From: Acidobacteriota bacterium
GTDB lineage: Bacteria > Acidobacteriota > Terriglobia > Terriglobales > Acidobacteriaceae
Direction: 5' to 3'
DNA length: 64,000 nt
Assembly: GCA_013288805.1 (NCBI GenBank)
Contig: JABDBE010000012.1
Coordinates: forward strand, 1 to 64,000
Position 1 is the stretch's first letter; each line of letters starts with the position of its first letter. Below the pieces are notes generated by a model. That model had not been told where the DNA came from. It did no database searches and worked only from the letters and a program-made list of their open reading frames with translations. Shown one piece after another: positions 35,934-44,892 of this stretch. The position numbers were made by a program, and so were the translations under genes.

Positions 35934-36758
35934 TTAACCGTTCGCCAGTTCTTTGGCTCTCTGTGCGGCTTTCACCACCGCTTTGATCAGTGTGACCCGC
36001 AGTTTTCCTTCTTCGAGTTCCAGAATGCCGTCGATGGTACAGCCGGCGGGAGTGGTCACCGTGTCCTTGAGTTGCGCCGGATGTTCGCCGGTTTCGAGCA
36101 CCATTGTTGCCGCGCCCAAGACTGTCTGTGCGGCTAGCAGCGTCGCAACGTCGCGGGGTAGTCCGACTTTCACGCCGGCCTCCGCTAACGATTCCAAGAT
36201 GATGTAAATGTAGGCCGGTCCGCTTGCCGACAGTCCCGTGACCGCATCCATCAGTTTTTCATCGACCACGACTGTTCTGCCCACGACGTCAAAGAGCGCG
36301 CTCGCGATCTCCAGGTGTTGGGCTGTGGCGAACTTTCCTTTGCACAGCGCCGTCATTCCGCAACCGACCACAGAAGGAGTGTTGGGCATGGCGCGGACCA
36401 CGGGCACGGCGCGCTTCAAAGTCCGTTCAATGCGGCTGGTCGAAACCGAAGCAGCCACTGAGATGATGATCTGATTCTCCGTCACGCTCGGGCGAATTTG
36501 TTCGATCACTTGATCAACAATCTGCGGCTTCACGCAGACCAGAATGATGTCTGCTTTGCGCGCGGCGGCGCGGTTGTCGGTGGTCACGGGAATGCCCAGC
36601 TTCTTACTGAGGGTGCGCGCTTTCTCTTCGTGCTGGACGGTTGCCACCGTCGTCCTGCTGGAAAACAATTGTTTTTCCAGAAGCGCGTTGAGCAGGATTC
36701 CGCCCATCTTTCCCGCACCCAGGACGGCTACGCGCTTCTTGGAAAAGTCAGATGACAT
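35934..36758 (-). CDS. proC: Pyrroline-5-carboxylate reductase
   Basis: A 274-residue enzyme making proline from pyrroline-5-carboxylate with NAD(P)H. The Rossmann motif is VAVLGAGKMGGILLNALL. The C-terminal helical signature is intact: DAVTGLSASGPAYIYIILESLAEAGVKVGLPRDVA and LKDTVTTPAGCTIDGILELE. Length is typical. It is followed by the phosphodiesterase gene on the same strand. Upstream lies an inverted-repeat element, then thrS, also on the minus strand. Confidence 0.97.
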   Translation of the reverse strand: MSSDFSKKRVAVLGAGKMGGILLNALLEKQLFSSRTTVATVQHEEKARTLSKKLGIPVTTDNRAAARKADIILVCVKPQIVDQVIEQIRPSVTENQIIISVAASVSTSRIERTLKRAVPVVRAMPNTPSVVGCGMTALCKGKFATAQHLEIASALFDVVGRTVVVDEKLMDAVTGLSASGPAYIYIILESLAEAGVKVGLPRDVATLLAAQTVLGAATMVLETGEHPAQLKDTVTTPAGCTIDGILELEEGKLRVTLIKAVVKAAQRAKELANG

Positions 36759-36787
36759 TCTGCAACCTCACCCGTCAAACCCCACCC

Positions 36788-36878
36788 TCTGTCATTCCAA
36801 GAAGCGAAGCGACGAGGAATCTGGTTTCTGTTACCCCCGGCAAGAACCCATATCCCTCGCTTTGCTCGGGATGACAAC
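36788..36878. repeat. Intergenic inverted-repeat element (GTCATTCC type)
   Basis: TGTCATTCC (36790-36798) and GGGATGACA (36868-36876) are inverted with 8 of 9 matching. Inside them GAAGCGAAGCGACGAGG faces CCTCGCTTTGCTC. This is the common bacterial intergenic palindrome type found between genes. It lies between thrS and proC. Confidence 0.55.
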
Positions 36879-36879
36879 A

Positions 36880-38826
36880 CTAGATTGTCGGAGATTTCTC
36901 CGCGATCAGCTTCTTTATCTTTTCGACGAACTCTACGGCCGGCATGTCTTCGGTCTTCTCTTTGCCGCGAGTGCGGACGTTTACTTTGCCGGCTTCGGAT
37001 TCTTTGTCACCGACAACCAGCAAGAAGGGAACTTTCTGCATCGCGTGCTCGCGGATTTTGGCATTCATCTTTTCATTGCGAGCATCGACTTCGACGCGCA
37101 CTCCGATAGCCTTGAGCTGATCGCGGACTTTATTTGCGTAGTCAACGTGGCGCTCGGCAATCGGAATCATCACGGCTTGAACAGGCGACAGCCACACTGG
37201 GAAAGCACCCGCGTAATGCTCGATCAGCACACCGAAAAAGCGCTCGATCGATCCAAACAGCGCGCGATGCACCATCACCGGCTGTTTGCGCGTGCCATCT
37301 TCGGCCACATATTCGAGATTAAAACGCTGCGGCAGATTGAAGTCGACCTGGACGGTCGAAAGCTGCCAAAGGCGTCCGATCGCATCCACCAGCTTGATGT
37401 CGATCTTCGGCCCATAAAACGCCCCTTCGCCGGGGATCACCTTATATTCGATCTTCCGCTGCTTGAGCGCATTTTCGAGCGAGCGGTTGGCCATGTTCCA
37501 CTGATCTTCCGATCCCAGAAAATTCTTGCGGTCGTTCGGATCCCAGGTGGAGAGCTCGGTCTGGTACTGGTCAAAGCCGAAGACTCTCAGCACTTCGAGC
37601 GCAAAATCCAGGCAGCCCCCAATTTCCTGCTCGATCTGTTCCGGAGTGCAGAAGATGTGGGAGTCATCCTGAGTGAAGCCGCGAACCCGCAACAAGCCGT
37701 GCATCACGCCGGAACGCTCGTAGCGATAGACGGTCCCCAACTCACCCAGGCGCACAGGAAGATCGCGATACGACTTCAGCGAGTCTGCGTAAATCAAAAT
37801 GTGGCCGGGACAGTTCATGGGCTTCAGACGATATTCCGCATCGTCGAGCTCCATGGAGTCGAACATGTTCTGCGAATAGTAGCCTTCGTGGCCGGAGACG
37901 TGAAACAGTTGGCGGCGCACCACGTGCGGGGTATAGACGAGTGAATATCCTCGTTTGATGTACTCGGCGCGCATCCAGTCTTCCATCTCTTTGCGGATGA
38001 TTCCGCCCTTGGGATGCCAGAAGATCAGACCCGGTCCGGCCAACTCCTGGATGGAAAACAAATCAAGCTGTTGTCCCAGCACGCGGTGGTCGCGTTTTTT
38101 CGCTTCTTCCTGTTTGTTCAGGAAGTCGTCGAGATCTTTCTTCGAGAAAAACGAAGTTCCGTAAATGCGCTGCAGTTGCGGATTCTTTTCATCGCCGAGC
38201 CAGTAAGCGCCGGCGATGCTCAGCAGCTTGAAAGCTTTAATCTTGCCGGTCGAAGGGAGGTGCGGCCCACGGCAAAAGTCAGTGAACTTGCCGGTGCGAT
38301 AAATGGAAATCTTTTCATCGGGCTTGGTGAATTGCTCGATGAAATGGCATTTCATGAAGTCGCCTTCTTTTTTGAACTCCTGCAGTCCCTGGTCGCGCGG
38401 CAGAAATTCGCGCGCATAGGGAATGTTTTGTTGCACAAGCTCCTGCATCTTCTTCTCGATCTTTTCCAAGTCTTCTGGAGTGAACGCAGTCGGACGATAG
38501 AAGTCGTAAAAAAACCCAGTCTCGGTAGCAGGACCGTGCCCGAGCTTGGTCTCCGGGAAAAGCTCCAGAACCGCCGCCGCCAGCAGATGCGCGGAAGAAT
38601 GTCGATAGACTTCGAGCGCCTCCGGGTCACGGTCGGTCAAGATGCGCAGATCGGTATCTTTCTCCAGCGGCCGGGCAAGGTCGATGAGATCGCCGTTGGT
38701 CTTGGCAACAAGGGCCGCGTCGGCCAGCCGTTGGCCGAGGGACTTGGCAACATCAAGAGCGGTGCTGCCCTTAGGCAGATCTTTCACGCTCCCGTCAGGA
38801 AGCTTTATATGAATGCTGTCGGCCAT
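36880..38826 (-). CDS. thrS: Threonyl-tRNA synthetase
   Basis: A 648-residue class II synthetase that charges tRNA-Thr. In order: an N-terminal TGS domain (HIKLPDGSVKDLPKGSTALDVA), the editing domain with HSSAHLLAAAVLELFP, the class II core (motif 2 at GTVYRYERSGVMHGLLRVRGFTQDDSHIF, preceded by MNCPGHILIY) and the anticodon-binding domain (VRVEVDARNEKMNAKIREHAMQKVPFLLVVGDKE). Complete. No T-box or other leader structure was recognised upstream. Confidence 0.98.
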   Translation of the reverse strand: MADSIHIKLPDGSVKDLPKGSTALDVAKSLGQRLADAALVAKTNGDLIDLARPLEKDTDLRILTDRDPEALEVYRHSSAHLLAAAVLELFPETKLGHGPATETGFFYDFYRPTAFTPEDLEKIEKKMQELVQQNIPYAREFLPRDQGLQEFKKEGDFMKCHFIEQFTKPDEKISIYRTGKFTDFCRGPHLPSTGKIKAFKLLSIAGAYWLGDEKNPQLQRIYGTSFFSKKDLDDFLNKQEEAKKRDHRVLGQQLDLFSIQELAGPGLIFWHPKGGIIRKEMEDWMRAEYIKRGYSLVYTPHVVRRQLFHVSGHEGYYSQNMFDSMELDDAEYRLKPMNCPGHILIYADSLKSYRDLPVRLGELGTVYRYERSGVMHGLLRVRGFTQDDSHIFCTPEQIEQEIGGCLDFALEVLRVFGFDQYQTELSTWDPNDRKNFLGSEDQWNMANRSLENALKQRKIEYKVIPGEGAFYGPKIDIKLVDAIGRLWQLSTVQVDFNLPQRFNLEYVAEDGTRKQPVMVHRALFGSIERFFGVLIEHYAGAFPVWLSPVQAVMIPIAERHVDYANKVRDQLKAIGVRVEVDARNEKMNAKIREHAMQKVPFLLVVGDKESEAGKVNVRTRGKEKTEDMPAVEFVEKIKKLIAEKSPTI

Positions 38827-38844
38827 AGGTTTAAGTATAAAACA

Positions 38845-38941
38845 CGTAGGGGCGGACGGCCGCGTCCTCCCAACTGCGCCGCCGTCCCTATCCTGTGGCT
38901 CGCTTCGCTCGCTGCCCGGACGAGGCGTCCGGGCCTACGCG
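38845..38941. repeat. Intergenic element with GTAGG ends, copy 1
   Basis: It begins GTAGGGGCGGACGGCCGCG and ends GCCCGGACGAGGCGTCCGGGCCTAC. The ends are inverted (GTAGG/CCTAC), and an inner GCCCGGACG/CGTCCGGGC hairpin is perfect. A related element lies at 42341-42446. It is about 100 bp and carries no gene. Confidence 0.55.
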
Positions 38942-39060
38942 ATCTTGATCGTTCCTCCTCCTAAATCTGACCAGCCACCTCACCTATTGCTGATTTTTTC
39001 GTCTATTAGCTTTGGTCCTCAGGATTTGTGCGAACATCAGTTGGAAGGATAAAGATAACG

Positions 39061-41067
39061 ATGAATTATAAGAGAAGCGCACGGACAGCAATCGCGGTTG
39101 TGTTTCTTGCATCCTCAGCGGCGCTTGCCGCGCAGACGCCCGCCCCGGGTGCTTCCAGCATGTTGGCTGGAACGCCGGAATCTTTCATGTCGTCCTGCCA
39201 CAGTGACCTGGACTTGACGAAGAAGCAAGTCGCCGAGATAAAGGCCACAAAGGCACCGCGTGATGCCGAGGCGACGCTGCAGGCATTCGACACCGCCGTC
39301 CTGATCGCGAGCGACGCCGCAGCCCGCTCAGGTCTCGCCGAGCAGGTCCATCCGTCAAAGCCGTTTCGCGATGCCGCCCAGGTGTGTGAGCAGGAAGCGA
39401 GTCAACTGCTGACGGACATTTCGCTCGATAAGGATCTGTACAACGTCCTCGCTTCGCTCGATGGTTCCAAGTTGGACGGCTCCGGCAGTTATTTTCTGCG
39501 AACGTCGCTGCGCGATTACCATCGTTCCGGTGTCGATCGCGATGATGCCACGCGAGCGAAGATCCGGCAACTTCAAGACGAACTCGTAAAAATTGGCCAG
39601 GAGTTTGAACAGAATATTCCCGCAGATGTGCGGACGTTGCAATTGGACGCTTCCCAGTTGGACGGGCTGCCGGAAGATTACAAATTGGCGCACAAGCCAG
39701 ACGCGTCGGGCAAAGTAACGCTCAAGACCGACAACACCGATTACCTGCCGTTCCGCGAGTATGCCACGAATGATGCGGCTCAGAAGGAGTTCTACGAGCT
39801 CTACACTCACCGCGCTTATCCGAAGAATCTTGAGGTCCTGTCTCGTTTGTTGCAGAAGCGTTACGAATTGGCCACAACACTGGGCTATTCCGACTGGGCG
39901 GCCTATGTCACCGAGGACAAGATGGTTGCGACCAAGCAGAACGCAGCCGATTTTATAGAGAAAATTACCGCAGCATCGCAGGCTGGCGCCCAGCGCGATT
40001 ACGACCAGTTGCTGGCTTACAGAAAGCGCCAGGATCCCACGGCGACTACCGTCGACATCTGGAATTACCACCACTTCCTGCATGAAGCCACCATTGAGAA
40101 GTATGGATACGACTCGCAGGCCATGCGTCCGTACTTCGAATATTCGCGGGTTCTACAGGGGATTCTCGACCTCACCAGCCACATGTATGGCATCACGTAT
40201 AAACGCGTGACGACAGCCGAGGTTTGGCATCCGGATGTGACGGTTTACGACGTCTTCGACGGCAACAAGCTGTTGGGCCGGATTTATTTCGACATGTTTC
40301 CGCGCGAAAACAAATACAAGCACTATGCAACGTTCAGCCTGGCCACGGGGAAGGAAGGCTTTCGGTCGCCGGAGTACGTGCTGGTCTGTAACTTTCCCCA
40401 AGCCACCAATGGCCCGGGCCTGATGGAACGCGACGACGTGATTACTTTCTTTCACGAGTACGGCCATCTGCTGCATGGGATCTTTCGAGGAAGCTCGAAG
40501 TGGCCTACCGGCGATTTGGAAAACGATTTCATCGAAGCTCCCTCGCAGATGTTTGAGGAATGGCCGAAAGATCCCGCCGTCCTGCAAACCTTCGCCCGCC
40601 ATTACAAGACCAACGAGCCCATTCCGGCCGACCTAGCCCAAAAGGCCAAAGCAGCGGACGACTTCGGCCGCGCCCTGGGCGTACACATGCAAATGTTCTA
40701 CGCCGCGGTGAGTCTCAATTTCTATAACCGCAACCCGCAAGGACTGGACACGACTCAGCTCGTGGCCCAACTGCAGGAGCGATACACGCCGTTCAAATAC
40801 GTTGCAGACACGCACATGCAGACCGCATTCGACCATCTCAACGGCTACTCCGCGGTTTATTACACCTATATGTGGTCACTGGTGATCGCAAAAGACATGT
40901 TCACGGAGTTTAGGGCGGATGGCCTGACCAATCCCGCCGTCGCGCGAAAGTATCGCGATACAGTTTTGGAAGAGAGCGGGACTAAGCCAGCTGCGGGCCT
41001 GGTGAGCGATTTTCTCGGCCGGCCTTACTCATTTAAAGCTTACGAGGAGTGGCTGAATGGAAATTAG
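39061..41067 (+). CDS. Exported M3-family zinc oligopeptidase
   Basis: A 668-residue metallopeptidase of the M3 (thimet oligopeptidase/Dcp) family. A signal peptide (TAIAVVFLASSAALAAQ) places it in the periplasm. The zinc site is FHEYGHLLHG, with HExxH at about His465-His469 and the further glutamate in EAPSQMFEEWP. The C-terminus (TYMWSLVIAKDMFTEF) is typical. I start at ATG 39061 because it puts the signal peptide first; AAGGA lies about 12 nt upstream. It stands alone, divergent from thrS. Confidence 0.92.
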   Translation: MNYKRSARTAIAVVFLASSAALAAQTPAPGASSMLAGTPESFMSSCHSDLDLTKKQVAEIKATKAPRDAEATLQAFDTAVLIASDAAARSGLAEQVHPSKPFRDAAQVCEQEASQLLTDISLDKDLYNVLASLDGSKLDGSGSYFLRTSLRDYHRSGVDRDDATRAKIRQLQDELVKIGQEFEQNIPADVRTLQLDASQLDGLPEDYKLAHKPDASGKVTLKTDNTDYLPFREYATNDAAQKEFYELYTHRAYPKNLEVLSRLLQKRYELATTLGYSDWAAYVTEDKMVATKQNAADFIEKITAASQAGAQRDYDQLLAYRKRQDPTATTVDIWNYHHFLHEATIEKYGYDSQAMRPYFEYSRVLQGILDLTSHMYGITYKRVTTAEVWHPDVTVYDVFDGNKLLGRIYFDMFPRENKYKHYATFSLATGKEGFRSPEYVLVCNFPQATNGPGLMERDDVITFFHEYGHLLHGIFRGSSKWPTGDLENDFIEAPSQMFEEWPKDPAVLQTFARHYKTNEPIPADLAQKAKAADDFGRALGVHMQMFYAAVSLNFYNRNPQGLDTTQLVAQLQERYTPFKYVADTHMQTAFDHLNGYSAVYYTYMWSLVIAKDMFTEFRADGLTNPAVARKYRDTVLEESGTKPAAGLVSDFLGRPYSFKAYEEWLNGN

Positions 41068-41120
41068 TCGCACTTGCTTTTCAGGGCCACTCGATCCGAC
41101 AAGGGGATTGGTTCGTTCGC

Positions 41121-41126
41121 TACACT
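41121..41126 (+). promoter_or_regulatory. -10-like TACACT, leaderless start
   Basis: TACACT, then 7 nt (AGGTGCG), then the ATG of the DUF1624 gene. No -35 match is obvious. Confidence 0.4.
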
Positions 41127-41133
41127 AGGTGCG

Positions 41134-42315
41134 ATGTCTGCGATAGCTGAAGTCGTCACCGCCAAGCGCATCCGCCTGGAGTCGGTCGACGTTGTTCGTG
41201 GCGTCATCATGATCATTATGGCGCTCGACCATGTGCGGGACTTCTTCGGCGTTCCTGGAGTGAGCCCGACAGACCTAGATCAGACGACGATCGCACTCTT
41301 TTTCACCCGCTGGATCACCCATATCTGCGCTCCCGTTTTCTTTCTGCTGACCGGCACGGGCGCGTATCTCTCGCTGCGCAGAAAATCCAAACCCGAATTG
41401 TCGCGATTTCTGTTCACTCGCGGGCTCTGGCTGATCTTTTTGGAACTGGTGGTGACCCGGTGCTTGGGCTGGCAGTTTAACTTCGACTACCACGTTACGA
41501 TGCTCATCGTCTTATGGGCGCTGGGCTGGGCGATGATCGTACTTTCGGCGCTGGTCTATTTGCCCGCATCCATGGTGGCGGCGTTCGGCGCGGCGATGGT
41601 CGCGAGTCACAACCTGCTTGATTCAGTGCAGTCTTCTGGGCCGCTATGGTCTATTCTTCACCAACCTAACTTTATCCTGAACCGTCCGGAGCACTTCGTA
41701 TTTGTAGGGTATCCGCTGATTCCCTGGATTGGAGTTACAGCCGCAGGTTATGGCCTCGGACAGATTTATCGTTGGCCGCCACTGCAGCGACAGGCTTTTC
41801 TGTTGCGCTTGGGAGTCGGCTTGACTGCAGCTTTTGTTGTGCTTCGCGGCATCAATGTTTACGGCGATCCAGTTCGCTGGACCACGCAGAGATCTGCGGC
41901 TTTCACTGTTCTCTCATTTCTGAATACTACGAAATATCCACCATCGCTGCTGTTCCTTCTGATGACGCTTGGCCCCGCAATGCTTTTCCTGTGGGCTGTC
42001 GACGGCACGGCGCCGCGATGGATTCGACCCGCGCTCGTCTTCGGCAAGGTGCCGATGTTCTATTATCTGTTGCACATCCCGCTCATCCATCTGCTCGCGA
42101 TCATCGTATGCTATTCGCGTTATGGACAAGTCCACTGGATGTTCGAGTCACTGACCGTCGCGCAGTTTCCCGTTACTCCACCGCCGGGATGGGGATTCTC
42201 TCTGCCGATTGTCTATCTGGTCTGGGCTTTTGTGGTTGTCGCACTCTATCCGGTCTGCCGATGGTTCGCAGCCTTGAAGCAGCGCCGCAGCGACGCATGG
42301 CTCAGCTATTTCTGA
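41134..42315 (+). CDS. DUF1624/HGSNAT-like membrane acyltransferase
   Basis: A 393-residue membrane protein with about ten helices. It opens with RLESVDVVRGVIMIIMALDHVRDFF, the signature of the DUF1624/heparan-alpha-glucosaminide N-acetyltransferase-like group; the histidine in ALDHVRD is the conserved catalytic candidate. Other members use acetyl-CoA to acetylate sugars across a membrane. Here the acceptor is unknown. The last helix ends near a basic C-terminus (ALKQRRSDAWLSYF). Confidence 0.85.
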   Translation: MSAIAEVVTAKRIRLESVDVVRGVIMIIMALDHVRDFFGVPGVSPTDLDQTTIALFFTRWITHICAPVFFLLTGTGAYLSLRRKSKPELSRFLFTRGLWLIFLELVVTRCLGWQFNFDYHVTMLIVLWALGWAMIVLSALVYLPASMVAAFGAAMVASHNLLDSVQSSGPLWSILHQPNFILNRPEHFVFVGYPLIPWIGVTAAGYGLGQIYRWPPLQRQAFLLRLGVGLTAAFVVLRGINVYGDPVRWTTQRSAAFTVLSFLNTTKYPPSLLFLLMTLGPAMLFLWAVDGTAPRWIRPALVFGKVPMFYYLLHIPLIHLLAIIVCYSRYGQVHWMFESLTVAQFPVTPPPGWGFSLPIVYLVWAFVVVALYPVCRWFAALKQRRSDAWLSYF

Positions 42316-42340
42316 ACAAGATCGTCCGAGGATTCAAACA

Positions 42341-42446
42341 GTAGGGGCAAACGCCCTGGTCCGCTGGTGGTGGGCAGCGGCGCGGCGTCGCGACGACGGC
42401 ACTGGCGAGCTTTGCTGCATGCCCGGACGAAGGTCGGGCCTACGCG
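42341..42446. repeat. Intergenic element with GTAGG ends, copy 2
   Basis: It starts GTAGGGGCAAACGCCC and ends GCCCGGACGAAGGTCGGGCCTAC. It shares its ends and the GCCCGGACGA core with the element at 38845-38941. Its right end supplies the TAG stop of the acyltransferase gene that ends at 42440. Confidence 0.5.
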
Positions 42447-43318
42447 GGCTTGGTCAATCCCGGAGCATCGCCTCCGTAATAGAGATCTTCCATCGCCCGG
42501 TGGACCTTCTCCGATAGCACTTCCATTTCGCGCAGCGAGTATCCCGCGGTCGAAATAGGCTCGCCTACGCGCATTTCCAGCGGTCGCGACTTGATGTGAT
42601 AGGTGTTCATGGGCAGCAGTTCGTAGGTTCCGACCAGCGCGATAGGAACGATATCCGCCTGCGCCTTGATCGCCAGGTAGAACGCTCCCGGCATAAACGG
42701 CTTGATCTCGCCATCCGGCGTGCGGCCGCCTTCGGGGAAAATTACCAGCGGCATGCCCGCCTGCAGGCTCTTCACCGCCGACCGAATGTGGGCAATCGAT
42801 CGCGTCGGTTTCTGCTGGTCGATGCAAACCTGTCCCGAGCGCCTCAAGTGCCATCCGACGATAGGATACGAAAGCAATTCCTTCTTGAACAGAATCCGGA
42901 ATTCGAACGGCAAATTGACATAGAGCACCGGGATGTCCAGCGCTGAGGCGTGAGTAACGGCGTAAACATGCGCCTTGGATGTGTCAATCTTATCGAGGCC
43001 GGTGACTTTCACTGGGGAAAGAATCGTCTTCATAATCAGCCACGACCAGAAGCGCGCAAAGCCGTGCAGGATGCGACTCTTCTCGCCAAAGAGGGAAACC
43101 GGGATGGAGACGATGCCGAGGACAACTGTGTACAGCCAAATCAAGAGATCAAAGATGACGTAAGAGCGGAGAGCACTTAGCAAGCCATATTTTCTGAGCG
43201 GGGCCGTGGAGGTCGCGTCTTTCCGGGCGAGTTTAGCCGTCCGCTCCGGAGAAATCCGCGCAGACAGAGGCGATTCGCTCTCCGCCTGCTCCCCGACTGA
43301 TGTATGAATGTCCTGCAT
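42440..43318 (-). CDS. plsC: 1-acyl-glycerol-3-phosphate acyltransferase
   Basis: A 292-residue PlsC-type enzyme that adds the second acyl chain to lysophosphatidate. The HX4D motif is THASALDIP. The glycerol-phosphate block is VIFPEGGRTPDGEIKPFMPGAF. A hydrophobic segment at about 50-75 anchors it to the membrane. The N-terminal 35 residues are an extra, probably disordered extension. It follows folC by 8 bp on the same strand. The stop codon lies in a repeat element, so the last residues (PGLTKPA) may be altered from the ancestral end. Confidence 0.9.
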   Translation of the reverse strand: MQDIHTSVGEQAESESPLSARISPERTAKLARKDATSTAPLRKYGLLSALRSYVIFDLLIWLYTVVLGIVSIPVSLFGEKSRILHGFARFWSWLIMKTILSPVKVTGLDKIDTSKAHVYAVTHASALDIPVLYVNLPFEFRILFKKELLSYPIVGWHLRRSGQVCIDQQKPTRSIAHIRSAVKSLQAGMPLVIFPEGGRTPDGEIKPFMPGAFYLAIKAQADIVPIALVGTYELLPMNTYHIKSRPLEMRVGEPISTAGYSLREMEVLSEKVHRAMEDLYYGGDAPGLTKPA

Positions 43319-43326
43319 CGGAACCG

Positions 43327-44748
43327 CTAAACTTTTACCCCCAAGACTCGCATTGCTTCTCCTACAATGTATATCGAACCCGTTATTACTACTACGCCCC
43401 GCGGACCAGCGAGAGAACTGGCTCGATCGAGCGCGGAGGCGACATCGATAGCATCTTCGATGTCGGTCGCAGTGCGTGAGGCTGCCTCTCGAATCTCGTC
43501 CGGGGTGGCCGATCGCGGATTATCGGCCTTGGTCGCGATGACCTGCGCTACCAGCGGGAACAGGATCTCAGCGATCTCACTGATCGCTTTGTCCCGCATT
43601 GCGCCAAAAACGAATGTAAGCGGGCGATCTTCGTAGAAGGCGGAAAGAGCGGAACGCAGAGCCCACGCCCCCGCGGGATTGTGCGCTACATCAAAGACAT
43701 ACTCCGGCGCTGTGCCTTCGGGAGGGACGACCTGAAAACGTCCTGGCCAACGAGTTTCGCGAATGCCTCGCTCGATCGCTTCCGGCGTAATCGCGAATCC
43801 TAGATGGCTGAGTACTTCTGCCGTCGCGACTGCGAGCGCGATGTTTCGCAGTTGATGCCGGCCTACCAGCGGCGTTTCCACCAGAATCTGTTTGCCTAGC
43901 ACTTGGAGCGGATAGCGCGATACAAAGCTCCCGAACTTTGCGAGACTTTTCTCAGCGTCCTCCGCACGTTCCTCCGCGGGCTCTGCGATTAAAGGCTTCT
44001 CGCTTCTGCGCGCGCAATACTCATCACTGCCCGGCGACACTGGCGGCACATACGGCACTGCGCTCACGTCCTGCGCTCCCAATTCCAGAATCGTATTTCC
44101 AATCACGTCATTGGCCTGCTGCTGCTGTGGCAGGGTCACGACGACTCCGCCGGGACGGATGATCCCAGCTTTCTCGCGCGCGATCTCCGCTACGGTATTG
44201 CCCAAAAACTTCTGGTGGTCGAGCGAAATGTCAGTAATCACGCTCACCCGCGGCGCGATCACGTTGGTCGCGTCGAGCCTTCCGCCCATGCCTACTTCTA
44301 ACACGGCAATTTCCACTTTGTTTTGCGCGAAGTATTCAAATGCGATCGCGGTCAGCATCTCGAAGAAACTGGGATGCCACGGCAGTTCGCCGTCTTCGAC
44401 CAATCGCTCGGCTGTCCGATCGACTACGTCGTGCAGCAAAGCGAAATCGTGGTCGCTGATCTCAGCGCCATTAATGCGGATTCGCTCATTGATCCGCACC
44501 AGATGTGGCGATGTGTACAGCCCTGTACGCAAACCGGAGGCTCGGAGGATCGAAGCCAGAGTAGCCGCCGTCGAACCTTTGCCGTTTGTTCCCGCAACCA
44601 GGACTCCGGGAAATCGACGTTCCGGATGGTTGAGAGCCGCCAGCAGCACGCGCATATGCGCCAAGTCGAACTTGTGCGACAAGGTCTGGCTCAGTTCGTG
44701 ACCGAGCGCGTACATGCGCGCAATCGCGGTTTCGTAGGACAGGGGCAA
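43327..44748 (-). CDS. folC: Folylpolyglutamate/dihydrofolate synthase
   Basis: A 473-residue Mur-ligase-fold enzyme that adds glutamate to folates. The ATP loop is VAGTNGKGSTAATLASIL; DHQKFLGNTVAEIAREKAGIIRPG and VFGAMRDKAI follow. It is longer than the usual 420-430 because of a Lys/Glu/Ala-rich insert near residues 250-270 (AEPAEERAEDAEKS) encoded by repeat-like DNA. The start is a TTG. It has GAAAGG about 8 nt upstream. An inverted pair GCGATCAGCC/GGCTGATCGC flanks the 140-bp gap to accD. Confidence 0.93.
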   Translation of the reverse strand: MPLSYETAIARMYALGHELSQTLSHKFDLAHMRVLLAALNHPERRFPGVLVAGTNGKGSTAATLASILRASGLRTGLYTSPHLVRINERIRINGAEISDHDFALLHDVVDRTAERLVEDGELPWHPSFFEMLTAIAFEYFAQNKVEIAVLEVGMGGRLDATNVIAPRVSVITDISLDHQKFLGNTVAEIAREKAGIIRPGGVVVTLPQQQQANDVIGNTILELGAQDVSAVPYVPPVSPGSDEYCARRSEKPLIAEPAEERAEDAEKSLAKFGSFVSRYPLQVLGKQILVETPLVGRHQLRNIALAVATAEVLSHLGFAITPEAIERGIRETRWPGRFQVVPPEGTAPEYVFDVAHNPAGAWALRSALSAFYEDRPLTFVFGAMRDKAISEIAEILFPLVAQVIATKADNPRSATPDEIREAASRTATDIEDAIDVASALDRASSLAGPRGVVVITGSIYIVGEAMRVLGVKV

Positions 44749-44892
44749 GCGATCAGCCTTTCGCTATCAGCTCTCAGATTATCAGTTTGCAGGTTGCGAA
44801 TCGGAGTCCGCCACTATCCAGCACTCAACATAGAAAGATGTGGGCCGAACGGGGAAGAAAGGGGGCTGGCTGACAGTTGACGGCTGATCGCT

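Noticed and set aside
36544-37944. A 466-codon plus-strand frame opposite proC and thrS
   Set aside because: Both proC and thrS are unmistakable on the minus strand; the frame is their mirror image.
38827-39060. T-box or leader regulation of thrS
   Set aside because: No specifier stem or T-box sequence seen; the gap holds the GTAGG-ended repeat.
44755-44892. Inverted pair GCGATCAGCC/GGCTGATCGC as a mobile element between accD and folC
   Set aside because: The ends are short and the interior carries no gene; it looks like a low-complexity spacer repeat.
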